Shown: positions 8,286 through 15,800 of the stretch, one piece after another
How the letters are laid out: the number at the start of each line of letters is the position of its first letter
How positions within the stretch are numbered: the first letter of the stretch is position 1
Assembly: GCA_021817025.1 (NCBI GenBank)
Contig: JAKAWF010000041.1
Coordinates: 1-18,788, forward strand
Length of the DNA: 18,788 nucleotides
Direction of reading: 5' to 3'
Origin: a bacterium
Lineage (GTDB): Bacteria > Chloroflexota > Dormibacteria > UBA8260 > Bog-877
Notes under the pieces: generated by a model
What the model was told of the DNA's origin: nothing
The model's input: the letters and a program-made list of their open reading frames with translations, nothing else
Databases searched by the model: none
Program-made: the position numbers and the translations under genes

Positions 8286-8957
8286 ATGAGTGCTCCCACC
8301 GACTCCCAGATCCCGGCCCGCCAAGCCGTCGTGGAGGCGGCCGCGACGCTCTTCCGCAATCAGGTGATGTCCCACACCGGCCACGCCAATCTCTCGGCCC
8401 GCCTGGCGGATGATGAGATGCTGCTGACCATTTCCGGCGCGGTTCGGGACCTGGGTCCGGAAGGGCTGGCCCGGGTGCGGCTGGACGGGACGGTCCTCGA
8501 GGGCCATCTGGATCCCACCAATGCCGAGATCGTCGACATGCATGCGAAGGTCTACCTGGCCCGGCCCGAGGTGGGTGGCATCATCCACACCCATTCGCCC
8601 AGCCTGCTCGCGTTCGCCCTGGCCAACCGCCCGCTCCCCTGCCGTTACGAGGCGCTGCTGCGGTTCGGGCAGGCGGCCGAGGTGCCGGTGGTGCCCTGGG
8701 CGCCCCGGGGCTCGGAGAGGTCGGTGGGCGGCATTCTGGACGCCATCCGGGAGCATCCCGCGACCCAGGCGGTCCTGCTGGGCAACCACGGCGTGCTGGT
8801 CTTCGGCAGGAGTCCCCAGGCTGCGGCGGCGCTGGTGACCGTGCTCGAGGAGGCGGCCGCCGCGGAGCTGGGGGCGGACACCCTCGGCGGGGCCCAGGAG
8901 TTCCCGCCAGACGCCCTCGCGGATGTGCGCGCGTCTTTGGCCAGGGTCAGGCCATGA
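8286..8957 (+). CDS. Class II aldolase/adducin-family protein
   Basis: This 223-residue protein is the usual length for fuculose-phosphate aldolase and ribulose-phosphate epimerase relatives. The substrate loop is HTGHANLSAR (about 30-39). E81 and H86 lie in the NAEIVDMHAKVY helix. The metal ligands are H101 and H103 of IIHTHSP and H168 of LLGNHGVLVFG. All metal ligands are present, so it should be an active divalent-metal enzyme making or breaking a C-C bond, epimerising or decarboxylating. A sugar-phosphate substrate is not indicated by its neighbours. GAGGT lies 8 nt before the ATG. Its stop overlaps the next start by 4 bp (ATGA). It is the first gene of a four-gene operon. Confidence 0.85.
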   Translation: MSAPTDSQIPARQAVVEAAATLFRNQVMSHTGHANLSARLADDEMLLTISGAVRDLGPEGLARVRLDGTVLEGHLDPTNAEIVDMHAKVYLARPEVGGIIHTHSPSLLAFALANRPLPCRYEALLRFGQAAEVPVVPWAPRGSERSVGGILDAIREHPATQAVLLGNHGVLVFGRSPQAAAALVTVLEEAAAAELGADTLGGAQEFPPDALADVRASLARVRP

Positions 8958-9397
8958 GCCCCGAGACCGGTCCCAACCAGCCGCCGGAGTCGTGGCAGCG
9001 GATACGCCAGTCCTACACCGACCTCACCGGAGCGGTGCCGGCCGCCATCGAAGCCCGCCTGCTCCTGGCCGAGAGGGCCGGCCGCCAGGGCGCGGTGGAG
9101 GCGATCGAGTCGATGCGCCGAGAGCTGATCATGGACAACCCGCTGGGACGCAAGGTGGGCCAGCTAGCGCATTTCGCGCAGCTGCTGGCCCTCGGGCGCG
9201 GCGGCCCCGCCGGGCTGCACGCCCGGGCGGCCCGCCGCGCCGGCGCGAGCCTGGCCGAGCTGACCGGGGTGGCCGAGCTCGCCCTGATCACGGCGGGCAT
9301 GCCGGCCTACAGCCTCGGGATCGAGGTTCTGAGTCGGCTGCTCGACGAGGAGCCAATGGAGGAAGGCCTTGCCCCAGCCCACCGGCCCCACGGCTGA
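8954..9397 (+). CDS. Carboxymuconolactone decarboxylase-like protein without cysteines
   Basis: This is a 147-residue helical protein. The segment LALGRGGPAGLHARAARRAG, then SLAELTGVAELALITAGMPAYS, follows the CMD/AhpD fold, with the conserved His in LHARAA. The CxxC redox pair of AhpD-type peroxidase partners is absent; those positions are Gly and Ala, and the protein has no Cys at all. That resembles true gamma-carboxymuconolactone decarboxylases (PcaC) rather than AhpD. It may decarboxylate or isomerise a ring-derived acid together with the aldolase-like enzyme. It overlaps the aldolase gene by 4 bp and the MarR gene by 29 bp. Confidence 0.75.
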   Translation: MSPETGPNQPPESWQRIRQSYTDLTGAVPAAIEARLLLAERAGRQGAVEAIESMRRELIMDNPLGRKVGQLAHFAQLLALGRGGPAGLHARAARRAGASLAELTGVAELALITAGMPAYSLGIEVLSRLLDEEPMEEGLAPAHRPHG

Positions 9398-9890
9398 AGC
9401 CCCAGTCCCCGTCGGCGCAGCGGCGCCGAGGGCGATGTCTCTGCACGCCGGCCTGGGCTTCCGTTTCGGCCGTAGCCAAAGAAGACTCCGCGCCACTTGG
9501 GCGGCCCGGATCGCAGACCTGGAACTGGCCCCACCCCAAGCCGCAGTGCTGAGAGCGCTGGCGGAGCGGCCAGGGCTCGGAGTCCGAGCCGCGGCGCGGG
9601 ACATCGGGACCGACCCCATGAACGTCAAGCATGTCGCGGACGCGCTGGAGGCGCGCGGCCTGGTCACCAGCAGCCTCGATCCCTCCGACCGGCGCACCCG
9701 GTGCCTGCGGCTCACCCAGGCCGGACGCGATCTCACCGCCGAGGTCGAAGGCCGAGCGCAGCTGCACGAGGAGTGGCTGGCGGGAGTTCTCGGCCGGGCC
9801 CAGTACGGTCGCTTGGAGCAGGCTCTGGAGAGCCTGGAGGGTGCGCTGGGTCTCACCGGCACCTCAGGGGGTGAGAGAGATGGGGACTGA
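9369..9890 (+). CDS. MarR-family transcriptional regulator
   Basis: The 173-residue winged-helix protein has its HTH at about residues 71-97 (ARDIGTDPMNVKHVADALEARGLV). The MarR wing follows as DPSDRRTRCLRLTQAG, with the family's conserved Asp-Arg-Arg. Helices on either side would form the dimer and ligand pocket. TTG 9369 is chosen because GGAGG (9358-9362) is 6 nt upstream. ATG 9435 starts just before the first helix and is the alternative. MarR proteins usually repress their own operon and an adjacent efflux pump until a small aromatic ligand binds. The repeated TGTAG-N6-CTAC sites at 8208 and 12256 fit that role here. Confidence 0.87.
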   Translation: MPQPTGPTAEAPVPVGAAAPRAMSLHAGLGFRFGRSQRRLRATWAARIADLELAPPQAAVLRALAERPGLGVRAAARDIGTDPMNVKHVADALEARGLVTSSLDPSDRRTRCLRLTQAGRDLTAEVEGRAQLHEEWLAGVLGRAQYGRLEQALESLEGALGLTGTSGGERDGD

Positions 9891-10542
9891 CGCGAGGTCC
9901 GGGCCGGAGGCCGCCAGCGGCGGCCAGCCATCAGAGTGGGACCGCCTTCACGCCGAGCACCAGTGGTCAACCGAGCCCGATCCCCTGCTGGTGGAGCTGG
10001 CCGGCGCGCTGGAGCCGGGCAAGGCCCTGGACCTGGGTTGCGGCGGCGGCCGCAACGCGCTCTGGCTCGCCCGCCAGGGCTGGGATGTGACCGGGATCGA
10101 CGGCTCGGCGGTCGGGCTCGCCAGGGCTCGCGAGCAGGCTCGGGGCCAAGCGCTGGAAGTGGAGTGGGTGCAGGCCGACATGCTGGAGTACCAGCTCCCA
10201 GGCGGCGCCTACGACCTGGTGGTCATGGCCAACCTGCACTTCGAGACCGCGGTGCTGGCTCGGGTGCTGGAACTGGCCACCGACGCCCTGCCCCCGGGCG
10301 GCCACCTCTTCCTGGTCGGCCACCACCTGGACAACCTCGGCCATCACGGGCCGCAGGCGGCCGACCGCCTGTACACCGCGGAACGGATCTCGGCCGTGCT
10401 CCCGGCAAGGCTCGAGGTGGAGCGGTTGGAACGCCGGGAGCGGCTGGGCGGCAGCGACCTGGACCAGCGCCACGACATCTCGCTTCTGGTGTGGGCGACC
10501 GCCGGGCCGCCGATCGAGCCGGCGGTGCCAGCCAACAGCTGA
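9880..10542 (+). CDS. Class I SAM-dependent methyltransferase
   Basis: The 220-residue protein has motif I as ALDLGCGGGRNALWLARQG (about 49-67). The acidic residue after beta-2 is D74 in GIDGS, and motif II/III is QADMLEYQLPGGAYDLVVMANLHF. The short Rossmann architecture resembles the TehB/thiopurine-methyltransferase-like group, which methylates small toxic molecules rather than nucleic acid. There is no substrate motif to fix the target. The ATG lies 11 bp inside the MarR gene with a purine-rich GGTGAGAGAG before it. It is the last gene of the operon. The context with a MarR regulator and an efflux pump favours detoxification or self-protection. Confidence 0.86.
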   Translation: MGTDARSGPEAASGGQPSEWDRLHAEHQWSTEPDPLLVELAGALEPGKALDLGCGGGRNALWLARQGWDVTGIDGSAVGLARAREQARGQALEVEWVQADMLEYQLPGGAYDLVVMANLHFETAVLARVLELATDALPPGGHLFLVGHHLDNLGHHGPQAADRLYTAERISAVLPARLEVERLERRERLGGSDLDQRHDISLLVWATAGPPIEPAVPANS

Positions 10543-10555
10543 CGGCCGTCTCGGA

Positions 10556-10579
10556 GCCGGCCCTCCCCGGGGTGCCGGC
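10556..10579. terminator. Possible bidirectional terminator between convergent genes
   Basis: GCCGGC (10556-10561) and GCCGGC (10574-10579) enclose the palindrome CCCCGGGG (10565-10572). They form a nested stem in the 45-bp gap between the methyltransferase and MFS stop codons. There is no T tract on either strand, so it would not be a classical intrinsic terminator. Confidence 0.35.
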
Positions 10580-10587
10580 CCCTCGCC

Positions 10588-12168
10588 TCAGCCCGATCGG
10601 AACCAGCCCAACCGGGCGCTGGATCGACGCCGCCACCCAGAGCCCGTCAGATTCAGAGGGGACCGGCCTCCCGCTGCCGCCTGCCGGCTCGGGACCGTCC
10701 CTCTGCCTGGGATCGCCAGCCCGACCAGCATGGCCACCAGAGCGGTCCCCGCGGCCACCGCGAACGCGGTCGTGTAGCCGGAGGTCATGGCCGCGGGCAG
10801 CAACCCCGCCGGTCCGCCATGGAGAGCACCCGCAGTCTGGTCCGCCGCCACCGTCGCCAGCACCGCCAGCCCGACGGCGGCGCCGATCTGGCGAGCGTCG
10901 TTGATCAGGCCCGAGGCCAAACCGGCGTCCTGGGCGCCGGCCTCCGAGATGGCGACCACGGCCAGGGCGGTGAACGCCATGCCCCCGCCGATGGTGGCCA
11001 GCACGCTGGGCACCATGATGCTGGTCAGGTAGTCGCTGTGCGGTCCCAGGAGGGCCAGCCAGGCCAGGCCCCCGGCGGCGAGGGCTGGCCCCGCCACGGC
11101 CAGGACCCTGGGGCCGACCCTGTGCACCAGCCGGCCGGCCAGCTGGGCCCCGAGCACGATCCCCAGAGTTTGGGGGATGAAGGCCAGCCCCGCCTGAAGC
11201 GGGGAGTAGCCCAGCACCTGCTGGAAGTACAGGGACAGGAAGTAGAAGGTGGGAAAGACGCCGGCTCCCACCAGGATCATGACCAGGTTGGCGACGGCGA
11301 CCGAGCGCTTCCGGACCAGCCCGAAGGGGAGCAGCGGGCGGCGAGCCACCCAGCGCTCCTGGAGCCAGAACCCAACCATGAGGACGACGGCGCCGCCCAG
11401 GCCCCCCAGGGCCTGGATCGAAGTCCAGCCGGCCGCAGCCCCCTCGATGACTCCATACACCAGCGCCCCGAGGCCCACCGTGACCAGCAGCGCCCCGGTC
11501 AGGTCCAGGTCGCGGACGGAGGCGCCCAGAGCCTTCCGCTCCGAGACCACGAACCAGGCCAGCCCGAGCAGCAGCACCCCGATGGGGATGTTGACGAGCA
11601 GCACCCAGCGCCAGGAGACCAGTTCCGTGATGATCCCGCCCACGAGCACGCCCCCGGCCCCGCCAACACCCCCCATGGCGGTCCAGATCCCGATCGCGCG
11701 AGTCCGCGCCCGAGAGTCGAGGAAGGTCGTCGTCAAGAGGGTGAGGCTGGCCGGCGACAGCACCGCCGCGGCGACTCCCTGGAGGGCCCTGGCGGCGATC
11801 AGGGTGGCCTGGTCAGGGGCCAGCCCGCCCGCCAGGCTGGCGACCGCGAAGAGGCCCAGGGCGGCCAGGAAGACCCGGCGCCGACCGAGCAGATCGCTCA
11901 GGCGACCACCGAACAGGAGGAACCCCGCGAAGGTGATGGTGTAGGCGTTGAGCACCCACTGGAGGCCGGATGGGCTGAAGCCGAGCTGATCCCGGATGGA
12001 GGGGAGGGCCACGTTGACCACGAAGATGTCCAGGACCACCATCAGCTGGGCTACCGATGCGACCCAGAGCAGGAGCTGGTCGTGAGACTGCGCCCCCCGC
12101 CGGGCCGGCCCCGGCTCCGCTTTCGCCTTCAGTTCAGCCGGGCGGCGTACGGTCTCCAGGCGTTGCAT
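10588..12168 (-). CDS. MFS drug efflux transporter, DHA2 (EmrB/QacA) family, 14 TM
   Basis: The 526-residue protein has about 14 hydrophobic segments. The DHA2 N terminus reads VVLDIFVVNVALPSIRDQLG, with the conserved Asp and the VNVALP motif. Motif A follows as GGRLSDLLGRRRVF, and a motif C-like segment has GGAGGVLVGGIITE before WRWVLLVNIPIG. It should export small lipophilic or aromatic compounds using the proton gradient. The start ATG has GGGAG 6 nt upstream. It is convergent to the methyltransferase gene, not part of that operon. Its promoter carries the same inverted repeat as the operon, so both are probably induced together. The C-terminal tail is Arg/Ser-rich and cytoplasmic. Confidence 0.93.
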   Translation of the reverse strand: MQRLETVRRPAELKAKAEPGPARRGAQSHDQLLLWVASVAQLMVVLDIFVVNVALPSIRDQLGFSPSGLQWVLNAYTITFAGFLLFGGRLSDLLGRRRVFLAALGLFAVASLAGGLAPDQATLIAARALQGVAAAVLSPASLTLLTTTFLDSRARTRAIGIWTAMGGVGGAGGVLVGGIITELVSWRWVLLVNIPIGVLLLGLAWFVVSERKALGASVRDLDLTGALLVTVGLGALVYGVIEGAAAGWTSIQALGGLGGAVVLMVGFWLQERWVARRPLLPFGLVRKRSVAVANLVMILVGAGVFPTFYFLSLYFQQVLGYSPLQAGLAFIPQTLGIVLGAQLAGRLVHRVGPRVLAVAGPALAAGGLAWLALLGPHSDYLTSIMVPSVLATIGGGMAFTALAVVAISEAGAQDAGLASGLINDARQIGAAVGLAVLATVAADQTAGALHGGPAGLLPAAMTSGYTTAFAVAAGTALVAMLVGLAIPGRGTVPSRQAAAGGRSPLNLTGSGWRRRSSARLGWFRSG

Positions 12169-12255
12169 TCGATGCTCCCAGTCATTAGGGCTGGCGAACC
12201 GGCCCTGGCCGGCTCATCAGCAGAGGTACCAGATGCAGCGATCACCACATCTAAC

Positions 12256-12271
12256 TGTAGCTTATACTACA
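12256..12271. promoter_or_regulatory. Operator TGTAG-N6-CTACA over the MFS -10 element
   Basis: A perfect inverted repeat (TGTAG/CTACA, spacer CTTATA) lies 88 bp upstream of the MFS start. Read on the minus strand, the spacer is TATAAG, a good -10 hexamer. A bound repressor would therefore sit exactly on the promoter. No strong -35 is visible. Arms and spacing match the site at 8208-8223. The surrounding AT-rich patch is unusual for this region. Confidence 0.62.
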
Positions 12272-12364
12272 CCTTTCGCCGGAGAGCCGACCCTTGGACG
12301 ATGACCGCACTCGCCCAGGCGTTGGCTTGCGCCCCGCCGCTCCGGCCGGGTCGGATCGGCGATC

Positions 12365-12394
12365 CCGGGTGGTTCCGAAGGGGCCCCTACCCGG
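12365..12394 (-). terminator. Stem-loop immediately downstream of the Fur-family gene
   Basis: CCGGGT (12365-12370) pairs with ACCCGG (12389-12394) around an 18-nt loop that contains a GGGGCCCC core. It begins 3 bases after the Fur-family stop and could separate that gene from the MFS promoter. No T tract is present. Confidence 0.3.
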
Positions 12395-12397
12395 CGG

Positions 12398-12817
12398 CTA
12401 CCGCGGCTGAGCGCAGTGGGCGCAGCTGCCGTGCCCCACCAGGTCCACCCTGTCCACGGCGAATGAGATGAGCCTGGCCGCCTGGTCCACCCACTCCGGG
12501 ACCTCGGGCGCGCTGACGTCGAAGGTCCCCCCACACCGGTCGCAGACCAGATGCTGGTGGGACTCGCTGCCGTCCTGGACCGCTTCGTAGGCGTTGACGT
12601 GGCCGAGCTGGAGCTTGCGGGCAAGCCCCTGCTCGACCAGCAGGTCCAGGGTCCGGTACACGGTCGTGCGCTGGAAGCCGGGCACCTTCCGGGAGATGCC
12701 GTTGCAGAGCTCGTCGGCGGTGGCGTGCCCGGGGCTCTCCAGCAAAGCGGCGTAGACCAGCCGCCGCTGGGGGGTCAGCCTCTTGCCCTGCTCACGCAGC
12801 ACTTCAAGTCCGCTCAC
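12398..12817 (-). CDS. Fur-family metal-responsive transcriptional regulator
   Basis: The 139-residue protein has the Fur winged helix: LTPQRRLVYAALLESPGHATADEL, then the recognition helix FQRTTVYRTLDLLVEQGLA. The dimerisation domain has HQHLVCDRCGG (H87, H89, C92, C95). A second pair, C132/C135 in GSCAHC, completes a structural Zn site. Which metal it senses (Fe, Zn, or peroxide as in PerR) cannot be decided by eye. The GTG at 12817 lies 9 nt after a TATGAT -10 element, so the mRNA may be nearly leaderless. The frame is open upstream, but that part is not Fur-like. It is divergent from mrp, with an inverted repeat in between. Like other Fur proteins it probably represses itself. Confidence 0.9.
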   Translation of the reverse strand: MSGLEVLREQGKRLTPQRRLVYAALLESPGHATADELCNGISRKVPGFQRTTVYRTLDLLVEQGLARKLQLGHVNAYEAVQDGSESHQHLVCDRCGGTFDVSAPEVPEWVDQAARLISFAVDRVDLVGHGSCAHCAQPR

Positions 12818-12826
12818 AGCCGCCTG

Positions 12827-12847
12827 ATCATAGCTGTTGGCGGCTAT
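12827..12847 (-). promoter_or_regulatory. Promoter and candidate operator of the Fur-family gene
   Basis: On the minus strand TATGAT (12832-12827) sits 9 nt before the GTG start. An 18-bp inverted repeat, ATAGC-N8-GCTAT (12830-12847), overlaps its upstream half. This is a natural place for autoregulation by the encoded protein. It is not a classical 19-bp Fur box. Confidence 0.45.
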
Positions 12848-12902
12848 TGCAACATCAGGTCGTGAACCGGACCCCGGAAGCGGGGCAGGACCCGGTGCCA
12901 GG

Positions 12903-12908
12903 TATGAT
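12903..12908 (+). promoter_or_regulatory. -10 element (TATGAT) for mrp
   Basis: TATGAT lies 21 nt before the GTG start at 12930, with a GGAAGTGAG purine run between them as a weak ribosome-binding site. No convincing -35 is seen. The same hexamer is used divergently for the Fur-family gene. Confidence 0.45.
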
Positions 12909-12929
12909 CTTTGCGGAAGTGAGTCGTTA

Positions 12930-14033
12930 GTGGACGAGCGCAAGCAGCTGGCGGCCATCGAGGACGCCCTGGCGAAAGTTCAGGACCCTGAGCTGCACCG
13001 ACCGATGATGCAGCTGGGGATGCTGAAGAACCTCCGCCTGGACGGGACCACGGTCAGGCTGAGGGTGGTCCTGACCACACCGGCCTGCCCGTTGAAGGAC
13101 CGCATCGAGGGTGAGATCGCCGCCGCGGTCGTGGGCCGGGTCGAGGGCGTGGAGCGGGTCGAGCTGGAGTGGGACTCGGATGTCTCGCGGACCAAGGGTG
13201 TGACCGGCCGCCAGGACATCCCGGGCGTGCGCAACACGGTCGCCGTGAGCGCCGGCAAGGGAGGCGTGGGGAAGACCACGGTGGCGGTGAACCTGGCCTT
13301 CGCGCTGCTGCGCACCGGGGCCCGGGTGGGCCTGCTCGACGCCGACATCTACGGGCCCAATGTGCCCATCATGCTGGGGCTGGACGAGCGCCCCTCGTCA
13401 CGCGACGGAAGGATGATCCCGCTCCGAAAGGAGGGCCTGGAGGTCGCCTCCATCGGCACCATCATCGATCCGGACAAGCCTGTGATCTGGCGCGGCCCGA
13501 TGCTGGCCGGAGCGCTGCGCCAGTTTCTCTTCGAGGTCGAATGGGGGGAGCTGGATTACCTGGTCTGCGACCTGCCTCCGGGCACCGGCGACGTCCAGCT
13601 GACCCTGGCCCAGTCGATACCCCTCACCGGCGCGGTCATCGTCACCACCCCCCAGGACGTCTCCCTGGCCGACGTGGGGCGGGGGATCGTGATGTTCCAG
13701 CAGCTGCGGGTGCCGGTGCTGGGGGTGATCGAGAACATGAGCGGATTCGTCTGCCCCCACTGCGGCGAGACGACCGACGTCTTCAGCAAGGGCGGTGGCC
13801 GGGAGCTGGCCCAGGCGCGCGGGCTCCCCTTCCTCGGCGAGATCCCCCTGGACCCGGCGGTTCGAATCGGAGGCGGCGCGGGACGGCCGCTGGTGCTGGC
13901 CCAGCCGCACACGCCCCAGGCCCAGATCTTCGAGGCTCTGGCGGCCGCGCTGGCGGGGCAGATAAGCCAGGTCAACTTCCAGACGGTCAGCTCCCCGGAG
14001 ATGCCCTCCGCTCCCCGCTTGCCGGTGGGCTGA
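12930..14033 (+). CDS. mrp: Mrp/ApbC/NBP35-type Fe-S cluster carrier P-loop ATPase
   Basis: The 367-residue protein starts with a DUF59/MIP18 domain (about 1-85, IEDALAKVQDPELHRPMMQLGM). The MinD-like P-loop domain follows with deviant Walker A SAGKGGVGKTT (107-117). LLDADIYGPNVPIMLGL and the Walker B-like VCDLPPGTGDVQLTLAQ come next. The C-terminal CPHC (C275, C278) bridges the Fe-S cluster between two subunits. It assembles or carries [4Fe-4S] clusters to apo-proteins in the cytoplasm. GTG 12930 begins right before the DUF59 domain; the frame upstream is Gly/Pro-rich and not conserved-looking. It is divergent from a Fur-family regulator, which suggests metal-linked expression. Confidence 0.94.
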   Translation: MDERKQLAAIEDALAKVQDPELHRPMMQLGMLKNLRLDGTTVRLRVVLTTPACPLKDRIEGEIAAAVVGRVEGVERVELEWDSDVSRTKGVTGRQDIPGVRNTVAVSAGKGGVGKTTVAVNLAFALLRTGARVGLLDADIYGPNVPIMLGLDERPSSRDGRMIPLRKEGLEVASIGTIIDPDKPVIWRGPMLAGALRQFLFEVEWGELDYLVCDLPPGTGDVQLTLAQSIPLTGAVIVTTPQDVSLADVGRGIVMFQQLRVPVLGVIENMSGFVCPHCGETTDVFSKGGGRELAQARGLPFLGEIPLDPAVRIGGGAGRPLVLAQPHTPQAQIFEALAAALAGQISQVNFQTVSSPEMPSAPRLPVG

Positions 14034-14066
14034 GGCGGCCGCGCCCAACCCCGGGCTGAAGAACTG

Positions 14067-14083
14067 GCGGGTTCGTCCCCCGC
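14067..14083. terminator. Small stem-loop between the convergent mrp and XPB genes
   Basis: GCGGG (14067-14071) pairs with CCCGC (14079-14083) around a 7-nt loop in the 50-bp gap between the two stops. It is short and has no T tract. Confidence 0.22.
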
Positions 14084-15796
14084 TCAGTCGGCGGCGGCGA
14101 CCGAGCCCGGGACGACAAACTCCGACTGGTCGCGGATCTCGTAGCGGTAGCCCTGCTCGGCCAGGAACAGCTGGCGATGGGCGGCGTACTCCTGGTCCTT
14201 GGTCTCGCGCGTGACCAGGCTGTAGAACCAGGCCTGGCCGCCATCAGCCTTGGGGCGCAGCACCCGGCCCAGCCGCTGCGCCTCCTCCTGACGGGATCCG
14301 AACGCCCCGGAGATCTGGATCGCCACATTCGCCTCGGGCAGGTCGACGGCGAAGTTGGCCACCTTGGAGACGATCAAGAGGCGGATCTCGCCCTCGCGGA
14401 AGGCCGCGTAGAGGCGTTCCCTCTGGGCCGCCCCGGTGGCGCCGGTGAGGAGCGGCGCCTCGAGCTGGTCGGCAAGCTCCCTGAGCTGATCCAGGTACTG
14501 CCCGATGACCAGGACCCGGTCCTGCTGGTGGCGGCGGCAGAGCTCTTCGACCAAGCCCAGCTTCTGCGGCAGAGTGGCCGCCAGCCGGTAGCGCTCGTTG
14601 GGCTCGGCCACCGCGTAGGCCATGCGCTGCTCGCCGGTCATCGGGATCCGGATCTCGAGGCAGACCGCCGGGGCGATCCAGCCCGCCGCCTCCAGCTCCC
14701 GCCAGGGAGCGTCGTAGCGCTTGGGCCCGATGAGGCTGAAGACGTCGTCCTCGCGGCCGTCCTCGCGGATCAGGGTGGCGGTGAGACCAAGCCTCCGCTT
14801 GGACTGGATCTCAGCTGTCATCCGGAACACCGGGGCCGGCAGGAGGTGGACCTCGTCGTAGATCACCAGCCCCCAGTCCTCGCGCCCCAGCAACTCCAGG
14901 TGCGGGTAGCTCTCCAGACGGTCCTTGTCCGACCGGTGGTCACGATGGGTGAGGACCTGATAGGTGGCGATGGTGACCGCTCGGGGCGACTTCTCCTGCC
15001 CTGAGTACTCCCCCACCTGGTCGGGGCCGAGGCCGGTCCGGCGCAGGAGCTCGTCACGCCACTGCCTGACCGCCACCACGCTGGTGGTGAGGATCAGGGT
15101 CCTGGTCCCGGCCCTCTCCATCACCCCCACCCCGATCAGGGTCTTGCCGGCGCCGCACGGGAGCACCAGGACCCCGCTGCCGCCGTCGTTGGCTCCCCCC
15201 GCCCAGAACGACTCGACGGCCTCCCTCTGGTACCCGCGCAGCGTGAACGGCTCACCGTCCACGGTCTGGGGACGGATCACGAGCTCCAGAGGCGCCCCCG
15301 GGGTGTAGCCGGCCAGGTCCTCAGGGGGCCACCCCGCCCGGGTCAGCGCCTGCTTGAGGCGGCCGCGCGCGAGCGGCTCCACCGCGAACTCGTGCGGGCT
15401 GAGCCTGGCTCCCAGCAATTTGGCGACCTGCGCCGACCGGCGGACCTCCTCCAGGATCACGGGCTCGGCCGCCCTCAGGATGAGTCCATCGGGGCCCAGC
15501 TCCAGACGCAGGCGTCCGTACCGAGCCGCCTGGTCGAGGATCTCGGTGCGCACCGAGGCCGGCACCGGGTAGCGGGAGAAACGGTCGAGGGCCGCCAGCA
15601 TCTGCTCGGAGCTCAGCCCGGACGCGCGGGCGTTCCAGAGCGACAGCGGGGTGAGCCGGTAGGTGTGGAAGTGCTCGGGGCTGCGCTCCAACTCGGCGAA
15701 GGGCGCGATCGCGGCCCGGCATGCCGCGGCCTCCTGGTGGTCCGCATCCAGGAGCAGGGTCCGGTCCGACTGGACGATCAGAGGTCCCTCGGCGAT
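14084..15796 (-). CDS. XPB/ERCC3-like superfamily 2 DNA helicase
   Basis: The product is about 570 residues if translated from an AUC at 15796. The N-terminal XPB domain contains GPLIVQSDRTLLLDADH, then LERSPEHFHTYRLTPLSLWN. The helicase core has Walker A PCGAGKT (Lys about 218), DEVH (about 314-317), LTATLIREDGRE with the XPB RED motif, and motif VI EEAQRLGRVLRPK. It should be an ATP-driven 3'-5' DNA translocase of repair. No ATG, GTG or TTG occurs in frame upstream of TTG 15691, which would delete 35 conserved residues. The AUC gives M-A-E-G-P-L-I-V-Q-S, has GGGGAGG 9 nt upstream, and follows the partner's stop by 4 bases. The helicase is certain; the exact start is not. Confidence 0.92.
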   Translation of the reverse strand: MAEGPLIVQSDRTLLLDADHQEAAACRAAIAPFAELERSPEHFHTYRLTPLSLWNARASGLSSEQMLAALDRFSRYPVPASVRTEILDQAARYGRLRLELGPDGLILRAAEPVILEEVRRSAQVAKLLGARLSPHEFAVEPLARGRLKQALTRAGWPPEDLAGYTPGAPLELVIRPQTVDGEPFTLRGYQREAVESFWAGGANDGGSGVLVLPCGAGKTLIGVGVMERAGTRTLILTTSVVAVRQWRDELLRRTGLGPDQVGEYSGQEKSPRAVTIATYQVLTHRDHRSDKDRLESYPHLELLGREDWGLVIYDEVHLLPAPVFRMTAEIQSKRRLGLTATLIREDGREDDVFSLIGPKRYDAPWRELEAAGWIAPAVCLEIRIPMTGEQRMAYAVAEPNERYRLAATLPQKLGLVEELCRRHQQDRVLVIGQYLDQLRELADQLEAPLLTGATGAAQRERLYAAFREGEIRLLIVSKVANFAVDLPEANVAIQISGAFGSRQEEAQRLGRVLRPKADGGQAWFYSLVTRETKDQEYAAHRQLFLAEQGYRYEIRDQSEFVVPGSVAAAD

Positions 15797-15800
15797 GGCC

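Noticed and set aside
8216..8413. 65-codon open frame in the aldolase leader
   Set aside because: It begins within the operator and overlaps the aldolase start in another frame, with no ribosome-binding site.
8160..8789. Minus-strand open frame opposite the aldolase gene
   Set aside because: It is a mirror of the well-supported aldolase gene, with a composition typical of antisense frames.
10819..12471. 550-codon plus-strand open frame opposite the MFS gene
   Set aside because: It is Gln/Gly/Asp/Arg-rich low complexity, and the MFS protein on the other strand has clear motifs.
13860..13872. GGTTCGAATC resembling a tRNA T-loop
   Set aside because: It lies inside the mrp reading frame, and no acceptor or anticodon stems can be placed around it.
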